A DNA stretch of 64,000 bases from Aggregatibacter sp. 2125159857 (lineage in GTDB: Bacteria; Pseudomonadota; Gammaproteobacteria; Enterobacterales; Pasteurellaceae): NCBI RefSeq assembly GCF_017798005.1, contig NZ_CP072548.1, forward strand, positions 1,922,001-1,986,000, read 5' to 3'. Below, in pieces: positions 10,462 through 19,768 of this stretch. The translations under genes were made by a program, and so were the position numbers. The notes beneath the pieces were generated by a model, which ran no database searches, was not told the DNA's origin, and worked only from the letters and a program-made list of their open reading frames with translations. Within the stretch, counting starts at the first letter, position 1. Each line of letters opens with the position of its first letter.

Positions 10462-11031
10462 ATGAGAAAATTAATATTGGGTGGTCTTGTTGCTGTATTA
10501 TTCTCAGGGTGTACGGTAGCTCATCAGCAAACTGAACAAGAACAAGCCTTAGTCGGCGATTGGATTGGCCATGTAAAACCTGCAGCCAAATCCCCTTTAC
10601 CTGTTGAGCATTTTGATTACGTCACTTATCGACCGGATCAAACTGTGCTTCTACGCGGCATTTCACAGATTGATACAAAAGAAGGTTGGATGCGCTATTT
10701 ATTGCAAGCCAAAGCTAAATGGCAGGCGAGTGATGGTAAGTTAAGTTATGATTTTACCGATCGTCTATTTAAAACCGCCCATTCACCACTAGTTGCGAAA
10801 ATTATTGAACAATCTCCAGAATTTAAAGAATTAGATAAGAAATTTGTTTCACCTTGTAATAACTGCGGTAATCATTTGGATATGAAGATTAAAATAAAAA
10901 GCCCAACAAGGATGACCAATTTTAATACTTATACGAAAGAAACCAGCCAATGCCGTAAACTGGGCGCTGGAGAGAAAACAAAAGAAGTTAAACTAATTGA
11001 GAAATTAGTGAAAGAAAAAAGCCCGATTTAG
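10462..11031 (+). CDS. putative lipoprotein with a CxxC motif, function unknown
   Basis: A 189-residue protein. The first 16 residues form a short basic and hydrophobic signal ending LFSGC, a plausible lipobox with the lipidated Cys at 17, so it probably sits in the outer or inner membrane facing the periplasm. The segment ALVGDWIGHVK and a later YRPDQTVLLRG look like a small beta-rich lipocalin- or META-like fold, but I do not recognise the family. Near residue 133 it has SPCNNCGNH, a CxxC that could bind metal or form a disulfide. AGGAG stands just before the ATG. Like the gene before it, it is AT-rich and carries no uptake word. Confidence 0.65.
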   Translation: MRKLILGGLVAVLFSGCTVAHQQTEQEQALVGDWIGHVKPAAKSPLPVEHFDYVTYRPDQTVLLRGISQIDTKEGWMRYLLQAKAKWQASDGKLSYDFTDRLFKTAHSPLVAKIIEQSPEFKELDKKFVSPCNNCGNHLDMKIKIKSPTRMTNFNTYTKETSQCRKLGAGEKTKEVKLIEKLVKEKSPI

Positions 11032-11042
11032 ATAAATGAATG

Positions 11043-11065
11043 TTTTTCATTGTAATAATGAAAAA
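11043..11065. other. AT-rich hairpin between the lipoprotein gene and glyA
   Basis: TTTTTCATT (11043-11051) pairs perfectly with AATGAAAAA (11057-11065) over a 5-base loop, 12 bases after the lipoprotein stop. With low GC and no following T-run it is a weak terminator at best. Confidence 0.35.
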
Positions 11066-11146
11066 TATGATCGAAATTTTTGATTAAGTTTTTACTTGGA
11101 AACAGGTAAACTATACGCAAATAATGCAAACAACGAGGAAAACACA

Positions 11147-12409
11147 ATGTTTAAAAAAAGCATGAACATCGCTGATTACGATCCGGTTTTATGGCAAGCC
11201 ATTCAAGATGAGAATCGTCGTCAAGAAGAACATATTGAATTAATCGCTTCTGAAAACTATGCCAGCCCGCGCGTAATGCAAGCGCAAGGTTCTCAATTCA
11301 CCAATAAATATGCGGAAGGCTATCCAGGCAAACGCTATTATGGTGGTTGTGAGTACGCTGACATTGTGGAACAGTTGGCGATTGATCGTGCGAAAGAATT
11401 ATTTGGCGCAGATTATGTGAACGTGCAACCGCACTCCGGTTCACAGGCGAATGCGGCCGTTTATATGGCGTTATTGAATCCGGGCGACACCATTTTAGGC
11501 ATGAGCTTGGCACATGGTGGCCACTTAACCCACGGTGCTTCCGTGAGTTTCTCCGGTAAAATCTATCATGCAGAACAATATGGCATTACTGATGATGGTT
11601 TGATTGACTACGATGCGTTGCGTAAACAAGCGCATGAAGTGAAACCAAAAATGATTGTGGGCGGTTTCTCTGCTTATTCTCAAGTGGTTGATTGGAAAAA
11701 AATGCGTGAGATCGCAGATGAAGTAGGCGCCTATTTATTCGTGGATATGGCACACGTTGCCGGTTTAATTGCGGCGGGCGTCTATCCGAATCCACTTCCG
11801 TATGCCCATGTTGTTACCACAACAACGCATAAAACCTTAGGTGGTCCACGTGGTGGTTTAATTTTATCCGCCAGCGGTGATGAAGAGATGTATAAAAAAC
11901 TTCAATCTGCTGTTTTCCCGGCAGGTCAAGGTGGTCCATTAGTTCATATCATTGCGGCAAAAGCGGTATGTTTCAAAGAAGCGTTAGAGCCGGAATATAA
12001 AATCTACCAACAAAATGTATTGAAAAATGCAAAAGCTATGGTGGAGGTGTTTAAACAACGCGGTTACAAGGTGGTTTCAAACAGTACCGAAAATCACTTG
12101 TTCTTAGTGGATTTAGTTCAACAAGGTTTAACCGGTAAAGCGGCGGATGCGGCACTTGGTAAAGCAAACATTACCGTGAATAAAAACTCTGTACCGAATG
12201 ACCCACAAAAACCATTTGTGACTTCCGGTATTCGTGTGGGAACACCTTCCGTGACCCGTCGTGGCTTTAACGAGCAAGACTGTCGTGAACTTGCCGGCTG
12301 GATGTGTGATGTGTTAGACGCACTTGGTAAAGACAATGAAGAACAAGTGGTTGCTGCAACGAAAGAAAAAGTATTAGCAATCTGTAAACGTCTTCCGGTT
12401 TACGCTTAA
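11147..12409 (+). CDS. glyA: serine hydroxymethyltransferase
   Basis: A PLP enzyme that interconverts serine and glycine and makes 5,10-methylene-THF, supplying the one-carbon units and glycine used by the purine genes nearby. From this start it is 420 residues (E. coli 417). Visible features are [29 protein letters not shown], the PLP-lysine segment [14 protein letters not shown] (lysine near residue 230) and [14 protein letters not shown]. An earlier start at 11096 is open but has no ribosome site; GAGGAA at 11135-11140 selects the ATG at 11147. It overlaps the next gene by one base (TAATG). Confidence 0.98.
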   Translation: MFKKSMNIADYDPVLWQAIQDENRRQEEHIELIASENYASPRVMQAQGSQFTNKYAEGYPGKRYYGGCEYADIVEQLAIDRAKELFGADYVNVQPHSGSQANAAVYMALLNPGDTILGMSLAHGGHLTHGASVSFSGKIYHAEQYGITDDGLIDYDALRKQAHEVKPKMIVGGFSAYSQVVDWKKMREIADEVGAYLFVDMAHVAGLIAAGVYPNPLPYAHVVTTTTHKTLGGPRGGLILSASGDEEMYKKLQSAVFPAGQGGPLVHIIAAKAVCFKEALEPEYKIYQQNVLKNAKAMVEVFKQRGYKVVSNSTENHLFLVDLVQQGLTGKAADAALGKANITVNKNSVPNDPQKPFVTSGIRVGTPSVTRRGFNEQDCRELAGWMCDVLDALGKDNEEQVVAATKEKVLAICKRLPVYA

Positions 12410-12684
12410 TGCCAATTTCACTTTTGGTCATAGTATTAGCGGCGGTGAATATCGCCGCTTATTTTTTGATGTGGCAAGATAAACAACGCGCTATCCGTCA
12501 ACAATGGCGCATTCCTGAGCGTACATTATTGCTATTGAGCTTGCTGGGTGGGTTTATCGGGATTCATTTAGGCAGACAACATTTTCGTCATAAAACGCAA
12601 CGCTGGTATTTCAGCTTGATGGTGATCATCAGCGCAATCTTGTGGCTTGTCTTGCCAACCTGTTATTTTCTTTATAAGAGATAA
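12409..12684 (+). CDS. DUF1294 small membrane protein
   Basis: A 91-residue inner-membrane protein. It has a hydrophobic N-terminal helix (residues 3-19, ending near YFLMWQDKQRA), a second helix around LLLLSLLGGFIGIHLG, and a third near the C-terminus (FSLMVIISAILWLVL). WQDKQRA, WRIPE and GGFIG...G...RHKT are the DUF1294 signature. The function is not known. Its ATG overlaps the glyA stop, so it is translationally coupled to glyA. Confidence 0.8.
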   Translation: MPISLLVIVLAAVNIAAYFLMWQDKQRAIRQQWRIPERTLLLLSLLGGFIGIHLGRQHFRHKTQRWYFSLMVIISAILWLVLPTCYFLYKR

Positions 12685-12687
12685 AAA

Positions 12688-12717
12688 AACCGCACTTTAG
12701 TGTCTTAAAGTGCGGTT
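12688..12717. terminator. bidirectional terminator made of an inverted uptake-signal pair
   Basis: AACCGCACTTTA pairs with TAAAGTGCGGTT over a 6-base loop. Each arm contains the 9-base uptake word. It lies between the convergent DUF1294 gene and ychF, with A-runs on one side and T-rich sequence on the other, so it can serve both directions. Confidence 0.8.
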
Positions 12718-12732
12718 CATTTTTAGACTGTT

Positions 12733-13824
12733 TTACACATTGAAACGGAAGTGCATGACATCGCCGTCTTGTACGATGTAATCTTTTCCTTCCAACCGCC
12801 ATTTACCGGCATCTTTGGCGCCATTTTCACCTTTGAATTGGATGAAATCCTCGTAGGCAATCACTTCTGCACGGATAAAGCCTTTTTCAAAGTCGGTATG
12901 GATGACGGCAGCCGCTTTCGGTGCGGTCGCACCCACGGAAACCGTCCATGCGCGGACTTCTTTTACGCCGGCGGTAAAGTAAGTTTGTAGATTTAAAAGC
13001 GCGTAGCCTGCACGAATGACACGGTTTAAGCCCGGTTCTTCAATGCCGAGATCGTGTAAAAATTCGAGCTTTTCATCATCATCGAGTTCAGCGATTTCCG
13101 CTTCGATGGCGGCACACACCGGCACCACGACAGAGCCTTCTTTTTCAGCAAATTCACGGACTTTGTCGAGATAAGGATTATTTTCAAAACCGTCTTCGTT
13201 CACGTTGGCAATGTACATGGTCGGTTTTAAGGTTAAGAAATTGTAGCTTTTGATTGCCAATAACTCATCTTTGTCCAACGGCACGGAACGAATCATGCCT
13301 GCTTCAGAAAGCACCGGTAAGATTTTTTCCATCACGGAAAGTTCGAATTTCGCGTCTTTATCGCCGCCTTTAGCACGTTTTTGTAAACGTTGAATCGCAC
13401 GTTCACAGCTGTCTAAATCGGCTAACGCCAGTTCGGTGTTGATGGTTTCAATATCATTTAATGGATCAATTTTGCCCGCAACGTGTACGATATCATCGTT
13501 TTCAAAACAACGTACGACATGGCCGATAGCGTCCGTTTCACGGATATTAGCGAGGAATTTGTTACCCAAACCTTCGCCTTTGCTGGCACCGGCCACCAAG
13601 CCTGCGATATCCACAAATTCCATGGTGGTGGGCAATACGCGTTCAGGTTTGACGATTTCTGCTAAGGCGTCTAAACGCGGATCCGGCATTGGCACCACGC
13701 CGGTATTTGGCTCGATGGTGCAAAACGGATAGTTTGCCGCTTCAATGCCGGCTTTGGTTAAGGCGTTGAAAAGGGTGGATTTGCCCACATTCGGCAGGCC
13801 CACGATACCACATTTGAATCCCAT
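12733..13824 (-). CDS. ychF: YchF (OLA1-type) ribosome-associated ATPase
   Basis: A 363-residue protein of the Obg-related GTPase/ATPase family. The P-loop is GLPNVGKST (9-17), the switch region [20 protein letters not shown], and NVNEDG replaces the usual NKxD specificity motif, in line with the ATP preference of YchF. The C-terminal TGS domain ends [18 protein letters not shown], the family hallmark. YchF binds ribosomes and is linked to the oxidative-stress response in E. coli. It lies directly downstream of pth on the opposite side of a 67-base gap, a conserved gene pair. Confidence 0.97.
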   Translation of the reverse strand: MGFKCGIVGLPNVGKSTLFNALTKAGIEAANYPFCTIEPNTGVVPMPDPRLDALAEIVKPERVLPTTMEFVDIAGLVAGASKGEGLGNKFLANIRETDAIGHVVRCFENDDIVHVAGKIDPLNDIETINTELALADLDSCERAIQRLQKRAKGGDKDAKFELSVMEKILPVLSEAGMIRSVPLDKDELLAIKSYNFLTLKPTMYIANVNEDGFENNPYLDKVREFAEKEGSVVVPVCAAIEAEIAELDDDEKLEFLHDLGIEEPGLNRVIRAGYALLNLQTYFTAGVKEVRAWTVSVGATAPKAAAVIHTDFEKGFIRAEVIAYEDFIQFKGENGAKDAGKWRLEGKDYIVQDGDVMHFRFNV

Positions 13825-13844
13825 AATTTTTCCTTATTGGTGAA

Positions 13845-13889
13845 GAAAAGTGCGGTTGAAATTGACCGTGTTTTTTGACCGCACTTTTC
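13845..13889. terminator. uptake-signal hairpin between pth and ychF
   Basis: GAAAAGTGCGGT (13845-13856) and ACCGCACTTTTC (13878-13889) form a 12-bp stem with a 21-base loop just after the pth stop on the minus strand. It may attenuate rather than stop transcription, since ychF follows on the same strand. Confidence 0.5.
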
Positions 13890-13891
13890 GG

Positions 13892-14476
13892 TTAAATTTT
13901 AAAACTATTTAGTCGATTAGTGGCTTTGACGATGCCATCTTTGAAAAGCAATTCCACGCAACTTGTCGCTTCATCCAAGGCTTTTTCCAGTGCTTCGCGC
14001 TCACTGGGTGACGGTTTGTTTAACACATAACCTGCTACTAAATCACGGTGTCCCGGGTGACCGATCCCAATGCGCAGACGATAGAAATTGTTGTTATTGC
14101 CCAATGCGGCAACAATGTCTTTTAAGCCGTTGTGTCCGCCATGTCCGCCACCTAATTTCAGTTTAACGCTGCCGGGCGGTAAATCTAACTCATCATGCAG
14201 GACTAAAATTTCTTCGGGTTTAATACGATAAAAATTTGCTAATGCGCCTACCGCTTTGCCGCTTAAATTCATAAAGGTTGTCGGCACCAAAAAACGGATT
14301 TCTTTGCCGTTCATCAGCGTTTTTCCCACGTTCCCGAAAAACTTATTTTCCGCATTTAATGTGACATTAAACCGCCGCGCTAAACGATCAATTAACCATT
14401 CTCCGGCATTGTGGCGGGTGTCTGCGTATTTATCGCCGGGATTGCCAAGTCCAACAATTAACTTAATTTCTGACAT
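13892..14476 (-). CDS. pth: peptidyl-tRNA hydrolase
   Basis: From the ATG at 14476 the product is 194 residues, equal to E. coli Pth. It cleaves peptidyl-tRNAs that drop off the ribosome. The start [27 protein letters not shown] holds the family signature with the catalytic His (residue 22), and [28 protein letters not shown] and [13 protein letters not shown] follow. A longer frame to 14536 adds 20 residues unlike any Pth, so the inner ATG is used. Confidence 0.97.
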   Translation of the reverse strand: MSEIKLIVGLGNPGDKYADTRHNAGEWLIDRLARRFNVTLNAENKFFGNVGKTLMNGKEIRFLVPTTFMNLSGKAVGALANFYRIKPEEILVLHDELDLPPGSVKLKLGGGHGGHNGLKDIVAALGNNNNFYRLRIGIGHPGHRDLVAGYVLNKPSPSEREALEKALDEATSCVELLFKDGIVKATNRLNSFKI

Positions 14477-14668
14477 AGTCTGTTTATTTGAATAAAAATA
14501 GTGGCGTATTGTAGCGGAAAGTCGGTTTTTTCTCAATGAAAAGGCGATAAGGTGTAGTGCATAATGGTGCTGCTTTCCTGTGATTTTGGTTTATCCTGCA
14601 TCTGCTTAAGTATTGTGCGATGTAAAGGTTTTGCGTGGTAGCGTGGACCGCTTTAAAATAGAAAGCAA

Positions 14669-14723
14669 AAGGTGTTTATTGCCGGTGCTTTATGCCATTG
14701 ATGGCCCAATAAACACACACCTT
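14669..14723 (+). other. folded leader upstream of pepT
   Basis: An imperfect long inverted repeat (AAGGTG-TTTATTG against CAATAAACACACACCTT, four bases bulged) encloses a second dyad, GCCAT-TG-ATGGC (14694-14705). It ends 39 bases before the pepT ATG. The rest of the 286-base gap from 14477 to 14762 shows no gene. The structure could be a terminator remnant or a leader control element; no ligand family is recognised. Confidence 0.4.
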
Positions 14724-14762
14724 GGTTTCTGTTAGTAAAAATAAAAAAGAAGAACATCACGC

Positions 14763-16013
14763 ATGCAAGATTTATTCTCTCAAGAACCTGTATTGGAACG
14801 TTTTTTAAATTATGTGACGTATGACACCCAATCTAAACCGGGCGCAAAAACTTCGCCGAGTTCTGCCGGTCAACTTGCCCTTGCCAAACACCTGCAACAG
14901 GAACTGGTGGCATTAGGGTTGCAAGACATTGTGTTGAGTCAACACGGTGTTCTCACGGCATATTTACCGGCTAACGTGGATTCCAATGCACCGACGATTG
15001 GCTTTATTTCCCATTTAGATACGTCGCCTGATTGCAGTGGCAAAAACGTGCATCCTGAAGTGATTGAAAATTATCGAGGTGGCGATATTGCGTTAGGTGT
15101 CGGCGAGGAATTTCTCAGCCCCGTCCATTATCCTTTCTTACATCAATTCATTGGTAAAACCCTGATTGTGACGGATGGAAATACCTTGTTGGGCGCAGAC
15201 AATAAAGCCGGAATTGCAGAAATTATGACCGCACTTTATCGCCTAAAAACGGAAAATCTCCCTCATGGCAATATTCGAGTAGCCTTCACGCCGGATGAGG
15301 AAATCGGGCTGGGTATGCAATTTTTCCCTTTTGAGGATTTCCCATGCGATTGGACTTATACCATCGACGGTGGCGCCGTGGGGGAATTGGAATATGAAAA
15401 CTTTAATGCTGCCTCTGCCAAAGTCACATTTTACGGACGTCATATTCACCCCGGTTCGGCAAAAAATAAACTGATTAACGCCTTAACCATGGCTTGTGAA
15501 TTTCAGCACGCTTTTCCACCGGCAGAAACTCCCGAAAACACTGCTCAGCGAGAAGGCTTTTTCCATTTAAATCATTTTTCCGGCGACATTGAAAAAGCAG
15601 AACTGCATTATCTCATTCGCGATTTTGATGGAACAGAATTTGAAAAGCGGAAACAGTTTATTCGTGATTTAGTGGCTCAATTTAATCAGCAAAAACGCCT
15701 ACTAAAACCGATTGAACTGGTGCTGACCAATAGCTATAAAAATATGTACGAAACAGTAAAAAACGTGCCGCAATCTATCGAATTAGCGGATCTTGCCATG
15801 AAACACTGCGGAATTACGCCAAATCACAAAGTCATTCGCGGCGGTAGCGATGGCGCTTGGTTAGCGGAAAAAGGATTAGCTTGCCCGAATCTTTTCACCG
15901 GTGGGTATAACTTTCACAGTAAGCATGAATTGATTACGCTTGAAGGCATGAAAGATGCGGTGAATGTCATTGTGGCTATCATGACATTGAGCAGAACATG
16001 GGAAAAAGTGTAA
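14763..16013 (+). CDS. pepT: peptidase T (tripeptide aminopeptidase)
   Basis: A 416-residue cytoplasmic zinc exopeptidase of the M20 family (E. coli 408). It removes the N-terminal residue from tripeptides. The metal and catalytic motifs are all visible: ISHLDTSPD, TLLGADNKAGIAEIM, FTPDEEIGLGM, TIDGGAVGELEYE and the late FHSKHE. GRHIHPGSAKNKLINA is the dimerisation (lid) domain typical of PepT. It stands as a single gene; in enteric bacteria pepT is raised under anaerobiosis, but no convincing FNR site was found here. Confidence 0.96.
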   Translation: MQDLFSQEPVLERFLNYVTYDTQSKPGAKTSPSSAGQLALAKHLQQELVALGLQDIVLSQHGVLTAYLPANVDSNAPTIGFISHLDTSPDCSGKNVHPEVIENYRGGDIALGVGEEFLSPVHYPFLHQFIGKTLIVTDGNTLLGADNKAGIAEIMTALYRLKTENLPHGNIRVAFTPDEEIGLGMQFFPFEDFPCDWTYTIDGGAVGELEYENFNAASAKVTFYGRHIHPGSAKNKLINALTMACEFQHAFPPAETPENTAQREGFFHLNHFSGDIEKAELHYLIRDFDGTEFEKRKQFIRDLVAQFNQQKRLLKPIELVLTNSYKNMYETVKNVPQSIELADLAMKHCGITPNHKVIRGGSDGAWLAEKGLACPNLFTGGYNFHSKHELITLEGMKDAVNVIVAIMTLSRTWEKV

Positions 16014-16121
16014 AGGCGCAGGTAAAGCATTCCTTCGCACGCGATGTTTTGTTAGAATAAGGCGTTTTTTTGTACCACAATGTGTGGTGATTATTGTTAT
16101 TTATTTTAGGAATCGTTAAGA

Positions 16122-17606
16122 ATGAATCGGAAATGCGTTAAGCCAAGCCTCTTTTTTCTTGGGATGTTGTCGTACAGCGGCTTGCTTCAGGCCGACACAT
16201 CAGCAATGGTTGAATCACAGGTTACGCAAAATTTATCAACGGAACTGGATAAAAATGAAGCAGACTTAGCTACACAACAGTTAGAGCTTGAAAGTGGTTC
16301 TGAAGAAATGCGCCTAGCCGAGGAAAGGCAGCAACAAGTAGAACAAGCGCTAGCAGATCGTATTGGCGAGACTCCGTTGCAATTTAAATCGCTCATTGCA
16401 AAAATTTATGCCGAAAATAATTTCGCCCCACTTTGGACGGATGTTCAGGCGAAGCAACAATTTCTCCATGATTATGCGCTGATGGTTGCCGCAGGAATTT
16501 CCAAACGTTCCGCCGAAGCACTCAATGCAGCGCATCGTATTGCGGGCAATGGTGCATTAATCGAAGATATTTTGTTAACCGATGCGTTTTTAGACTATTT
16601 ATATTATGCCAACAACGTACAACGTTCGGCGCAAAAATGGTTGTATTCAGAAAATAGTTATAAAGCCGGTAAACCCGATGAAAATCAAATTGCTGCGTGG
16701 TTAAGTGCGGTCAAAAATAACGATCATTTGGCATTTGTTAAAAACCTCTCCAGTGATAATCCTTTGTTTCAACAGACATTGGATCGCGTGAAGGCGCTCA
16801 TTGCAAAAGGGGTAGAAAAAAATAAAACAACCGAATTACACCGTTTCGCAATCAATGCGCAACGTTTAAGAATTCTGCCGGCATTTGAAAATGGGATCTT
16901 TGTTAATATTCCAAGTTATCAGCTCACGTATTATCGTAACGGCGAAGCGGTATTAACCTCTCGCGTGATTGTGGGGAAACCCGAGCGTAAAACGCCGGTC
17001 ATGTTTAGCCGTTTAAGCAATGTGGTTGTCAACCCACCATGGAATGCGCCAACGCGTTTAATTAACGAGGATATTATTCCAAAAGTACGAAAAGATCCGA
17101 GCTACATTTATCGTAATGGTTATACGATTATTGATAGCAAAGGCAATACCATCGATCCTTACACAATTGATTGGGAAAATATGACAGCGAATAAATTCCC
17201 ATATCATTTACGTCAAGCACCAAGCGACAACAGTGCGTTGGGGAACTACAAATTTAATATGCCAAGTTCTGATGCCATTTATTTGCATGACACGCCAAAA
17301 CGTAATTTATTTGCCAATAAAAAACGGGATTTAAGTTCCGGCTGCGTGCGTGTTGAGAAGTCCGATCAGTTGGCAACTATTTTATTGAAAGAAGCCGGTT
17401 GGAGCGATGAACGAAAACAAAATGTGCTGAAAAGCCGAAAAACAACATCTGCCAGCATCAAATCTGACAATCCGGTGTTTTTATATTACGTCACCGCCTG
17501 GGTTGATAAAGACCAAGTGCATACGTTGCCAGATATTTACGGTTATGACAAAGCGGCAAATTTAAGTTATATTGACTGGAACGTGTTAAAACACTATGTT
17601 CAGTAA
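16122..17606 (+). CDS. L,D-transpeptidase (YcbB/LdtD-like)
   Basis: A 494-residue periplasmic enzyme. The N-terminus has a signal peptide with a likely cut after LLQA (residue 24), then a Gln/Glu-rich region predicted to be helical (about 30-80). The YkuD catalytic domain lies in the C-terminal half: NVVVNPPWNAPTRLI, IYLHDTPKR (His 389) and SSGCVRVE with the nucleophile Cys at 408. The LdtD/LdtE class forms 3-3 mDAP-mDAP cross-links in murein. The following mepK-like and gloC genes give the same order as E. coli ycbB-ycbK-ycbL, which supports LdtD. It is shorter than E. coli YcbB (about 615), so part of the N-terminal or insert domain is reduced. Confidence 0.88.
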   Translation: MNRKCVKPSLFFLGMLSYSGLLQADTSAMVESQVTQNLSTELDKNEADLATQQLELESGSEEMRLAEERQQQVEQALADRIGETPLQFKSLIAKIYAENNFAPLWTDVQAKQQFLHDYALMVAAGISKRSAEALNAAHRIAGNGALIEDILLTDAFLDYLYYANNVQRSAQKWLYSENSYKAGKPDENQIAAWLSAVKNNDHLAFVKNLSSDNPLFQQTLDRVKALIAKGVEKNKTTELHRFAINAQRLRILPAFENGIFVNIPSYQLTYYRNGEAVLTSRVIVGKPERKTPVMFSRLSNVVVNPPWNAPTRLINEDIIPKVRKDPSYIYRNGYTIIDSKGNTIDPYTIDWENMTANKFPYHLRQAPSDNSALGNYKFNMPSSDAIYLHDTPKRNLFANKKRDLSSGCVRVEKSDQLATILLKEAGWSDERKQNVLKSRKTTSASIKSDNPVFLYYVTAWVDKDQVHTLPDIYGYDKAANLSYIDWNVLKHYVQ

Positions 17607-17675
17607 TCTTTTGTCGAACTAACACAGACGATCATAGTCAAATGGTAAAATGTTGAACAAAGGTAGGAAGAAAAA

Positions 17676-18236
17676 ATGAATCATATCAACCACGGTCGCC
17701 GTAAATGGTTATCTTTAGGCGGCATTGTGCTAGGTGCAACGCTATTACCAAATACCGTTTTGGCTGCCGTTTCCACACCTAAACCACGGATATTGAATTT
17801 CCGTAATATCAATACCGGCGAAAAATTAGGTGCCGAATTTGCACTTGGTCGTGGTTTTAGCACCAATACATTGCGACTGCTCGATCACTTCTTGCGTGAT
17901 AAACGAACCAATCAGGTGCATAAAATGGATCCGCAGTTGTTTACAAAATTCTACCGCGTTCAACAACAGTTAGGATTACGTAATACGGAAATTCAAATTA
18001 TTTGTGGCTATCGCTCTGCCGCCAGTAATGCGGCAATGCATCGTCGTAGTCATGGCGTGGCAAGCAATAGTTATCACATTCGTGGTCAGGCGATTGATTT
18101 TCGTATTGATGGCGTGCCACTGGCAACACTACGTGATTCCGTACAATCGCTCCAAAATGGAGGCGTTGGGTATTATCCGCGCAGTAATTTTATTCACATG
18201 GATACCGGCCCGGTTCGTACATGGAATGGTAGCTAG
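17676..18236 (+). CDS. mepK: MepK-like murein endopeptidase (YcbK, DUF882)
   Basis: A 186-residue periplasmic protein of the peptidase M15 fold. The N-terminus has GRRKWLSLGG followed by a hydrophobic stretch to about residue 30, a twin-arginine-like export signal. Zinc ligands fit His134 (NSYHIRGQAIDF), Asp141 and His174 (NFIHMDTGP). E. coli MepK cuts the 3-3 cross-links made by L,D-transpeptidases, so this gene and the one before it, 69 bases upstream, make and cut the same bond. GGAAGAAAAA lies before the ATG. Confidence 0.88.
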   Translation: MNHINHGRRKWLSLGGIVLGATLLPNTVLAAVSTPKPRILNFRNINTGEKLGAEFALGRGFSTNTLRLLDHFLRDKRTNQVHKMDPQLFTKFYRVQQQLGLRNTEIQIICGYRSAASNAAMHRRSHGVASNSYHIRGQAIDFRIDGVPLATLRDSVQSLQNGGVGYYPRSNFIHMDTGPVRTWNGS

Positions 18237-18254
18237 TCAAAACAACACAATTTT

Positions 18255-18280
18255 AAACCGCACTTTGTTGCGGTTTTTTT
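18255..18280 (+). terminator. terminator after mepK
   Basis: AAACCGCA and TGCGGTTT pair over a 6-base loop, with a T-run to 18280. It lies 19 bases after the mepK stop and directly before gloC, so it may only partly separate the two. Confidence 0.7.
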
Positions 18281-18301
18281 GTTCAAATCACAGGAAAAAC
18301 A

Positions 18302-18940
18302 ATGAATATTGAAATTATTCCGGTCACGGCATTTCAGCAAAACTGCTCGTTAATTTGGGATGAAAATAAAAATGCCGCCATTATCGATCCGGGTGGCGAA
18401 GCTGATAAACTGATTAAGCGCATTGAAGCATTGGAATTAAATTTACAGGCAATTTTGCTGACACACGGTCATTTGGATCATGTGGGTGCGGCAGAAAAAG
18501 TCAAACAACATTTCAACGTGCTAATTTTAGGGTCAAATTCAAAAGATGAATATTGGTTTAAAAGCTTGCCACAACAATCGGAAAAATTCGGTCTTTTATT
18601 TGATGTCGCCGCTTTTGAACCGGATCGTTGGTTGGATCAGGAAGGTGAAGTGTTGACGATAGGTGATTTTGCTTTTGAAGTGTTACATTTACCCGGCCAT
18701 ACGCCAGGTCATATTGGTTTTATTGAGCACCAAAAACGTATCGCATTTACCGGTGATGTACTCTTTAAAAGCGGTATTGGGCGGACGGATTTTCCGGGAG
18801 GAAGTTACGAGGACATCATTACGTCCATTCGTGAAAAATTGTATCCTTTAGGCGATGATATGATTATTGTCGCCGGTCATGGCCCTTACACCACGATTGG
18901 CGAGGAAAAGAAAACCAATCCTTATGTCAACATAAAGTAA
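18302..18940 (+). CDS. gloC: GloC-type hydroxyacylglutathione hydrolase (metallo-beta-lactamase fold)
   Basis: A 212-residue metallo-beta-lactamase-fold protein with THGHLDH at 54-60 (the binuclear metal site), HLPGHTPGHIGF, FTGDVLF and AGHGPYTTIGEEK...NPY. These match YcbL/GloC, the short glyoxalase II that hydrolyses S-lactoylglutathione, rather than the longer GloB also found in this window at 24125. It follows mepK as in E. coli (ycbK-ycbL). A 12-base gap separates it from proC. Confidence 0.9.
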   Translation: MNIEIIPVTAFQQNCSLIWDENKNAAIIDPGGEADKLIKRIEALELNLQAILLTHGHLDHVGAAEKVKQHFNVLILGSNSKDEYWFKSLPQQSEKFGLLFDVAAFEPDRWLDQEGEVLTIGDFAFEVLHLPGHTPGHIGFIEHQKRIAFTGDVLFKSGIGRTDFPGGSYEDIITSIREKLYPLGDDMIIVAGHGPYTTIGEEKKTNPYVNIK

Positions 18941-18952
18941 CGAGAAATAGCT

Positions 18953-19768
18953 ATGCAACATAAACTTATCGCCTTTATCGGTGGCGGCAATATGGCACAA
19001 GCCATCGTGTTCGGCTTATTAAAACAAGCTTATCCTGCCGATAAAATTATTGTGTGCGATCCCAATGAAGAAAAACGTGATTTATTTGCGCAAAAAGGCG
19101 TACGCACCTCAACGGATAATGTCGCCTCCGTCGCGCAAGCAGAGGTCGTATTGTTGGCCGTAAAACCGCAGGTATTAGCCGAAGTGTGTTCCCCTTTAAG
19201 TTCGGTGGATTTTTCTGATAAATTACTCATTTCCATTGCTGCCGGCATTTCCGTGAAAAGATTGACCGCGCTTTTGCCGACTGCACAATCTACTGTGCGA
19301 GTGATGCCAAATACGCCAGCCTTAGTGGGCGAGGGAATGGCTGGATTATTTGCAGCAAAAAACACCTCAGAAAACGACCGCACTTTTGCGCAGGATTTGT
19401 TGTCTGCCGTAGGCAAAACCCTTTGGGTGGCGTCGGAAGATCATATGCATGCGGTTACAGCCGCGTCTGGCAGTAGCCCGGCGTATTTCTTCCAATTTTT
19501 AGAAGCCATGCAACAAGGCCTAATTGACATGGGATTGTCTGCATACAATGCCCGTGAATTGGTTCAGCAAGCGATGTTAGGTTCAGCCAAAATGGTTGTG
19601 GAAAATCCGCAGGTGGATTTAGCAACATTGCGCCAAAATGTGACCTCCAAAGGCGGCACAACGGCGGCGGCGCTGAATGTATTTAATCAACATCAATTTA
19701 ATGACGTCGTGCAACAAGCCATGCAAGCTTGTGTGGCACGTTCAAAAGAAATGGAAACGTTATTTTAA
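18953..19768 (+). CDS. proC: pyrroline-5-carboxylate reductase
   Basis: A 271-residue enzyme (E. coli 269) for the last step of proline synthesis, NAD(P)H-dependent. The Rossmann start [13 protein letters not shown] is clear, followed by [24 protein letters not shown] and the C-terminal dimerisation signature [18 protein letters not shown] with [15 protein letters not shown]. Its stop overlaps the ATG of the next gene (TAATG), so proC, the transporter and xerD form one operon. Confidence 0.97.
   Translation: MQHKLIAFIGGGNMAQAIVFGLLKQAYPADKIIVCDPNEEKRDLFAQKGVRTSTDNVASVAQAEVVLLAVKPQVLAEVCSPLSSVDFSDKLLISIAAGISVKRLTALLPTAQSTVRVMPNTPALVGEGMAGLFAAKNTSENDRTFAQDLLSAVGKTLWVASEDHMHAVTAASGSSPAYFFQFLEAMQQGLIDMGLSAYNARELVQQAMLGSAKMVVENPQVDLATLRQNVTSKGGTTAAALNVFNQHQFNDVVQQAMQACVARSKEMETLF

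Noticed and set aside
11101..11130. ACGCAAATAATGC before glyA as a PurR box
   Set aside because: The central CGTTTGC half of the consensus is missing, so it does not pass even a loose match.
14697..14713. TTGAT-GGCC-CAATA before pepT as an FNR site
   Set aside because: The right half does not match ATCAA, and it is better explained by the nested hairpin.
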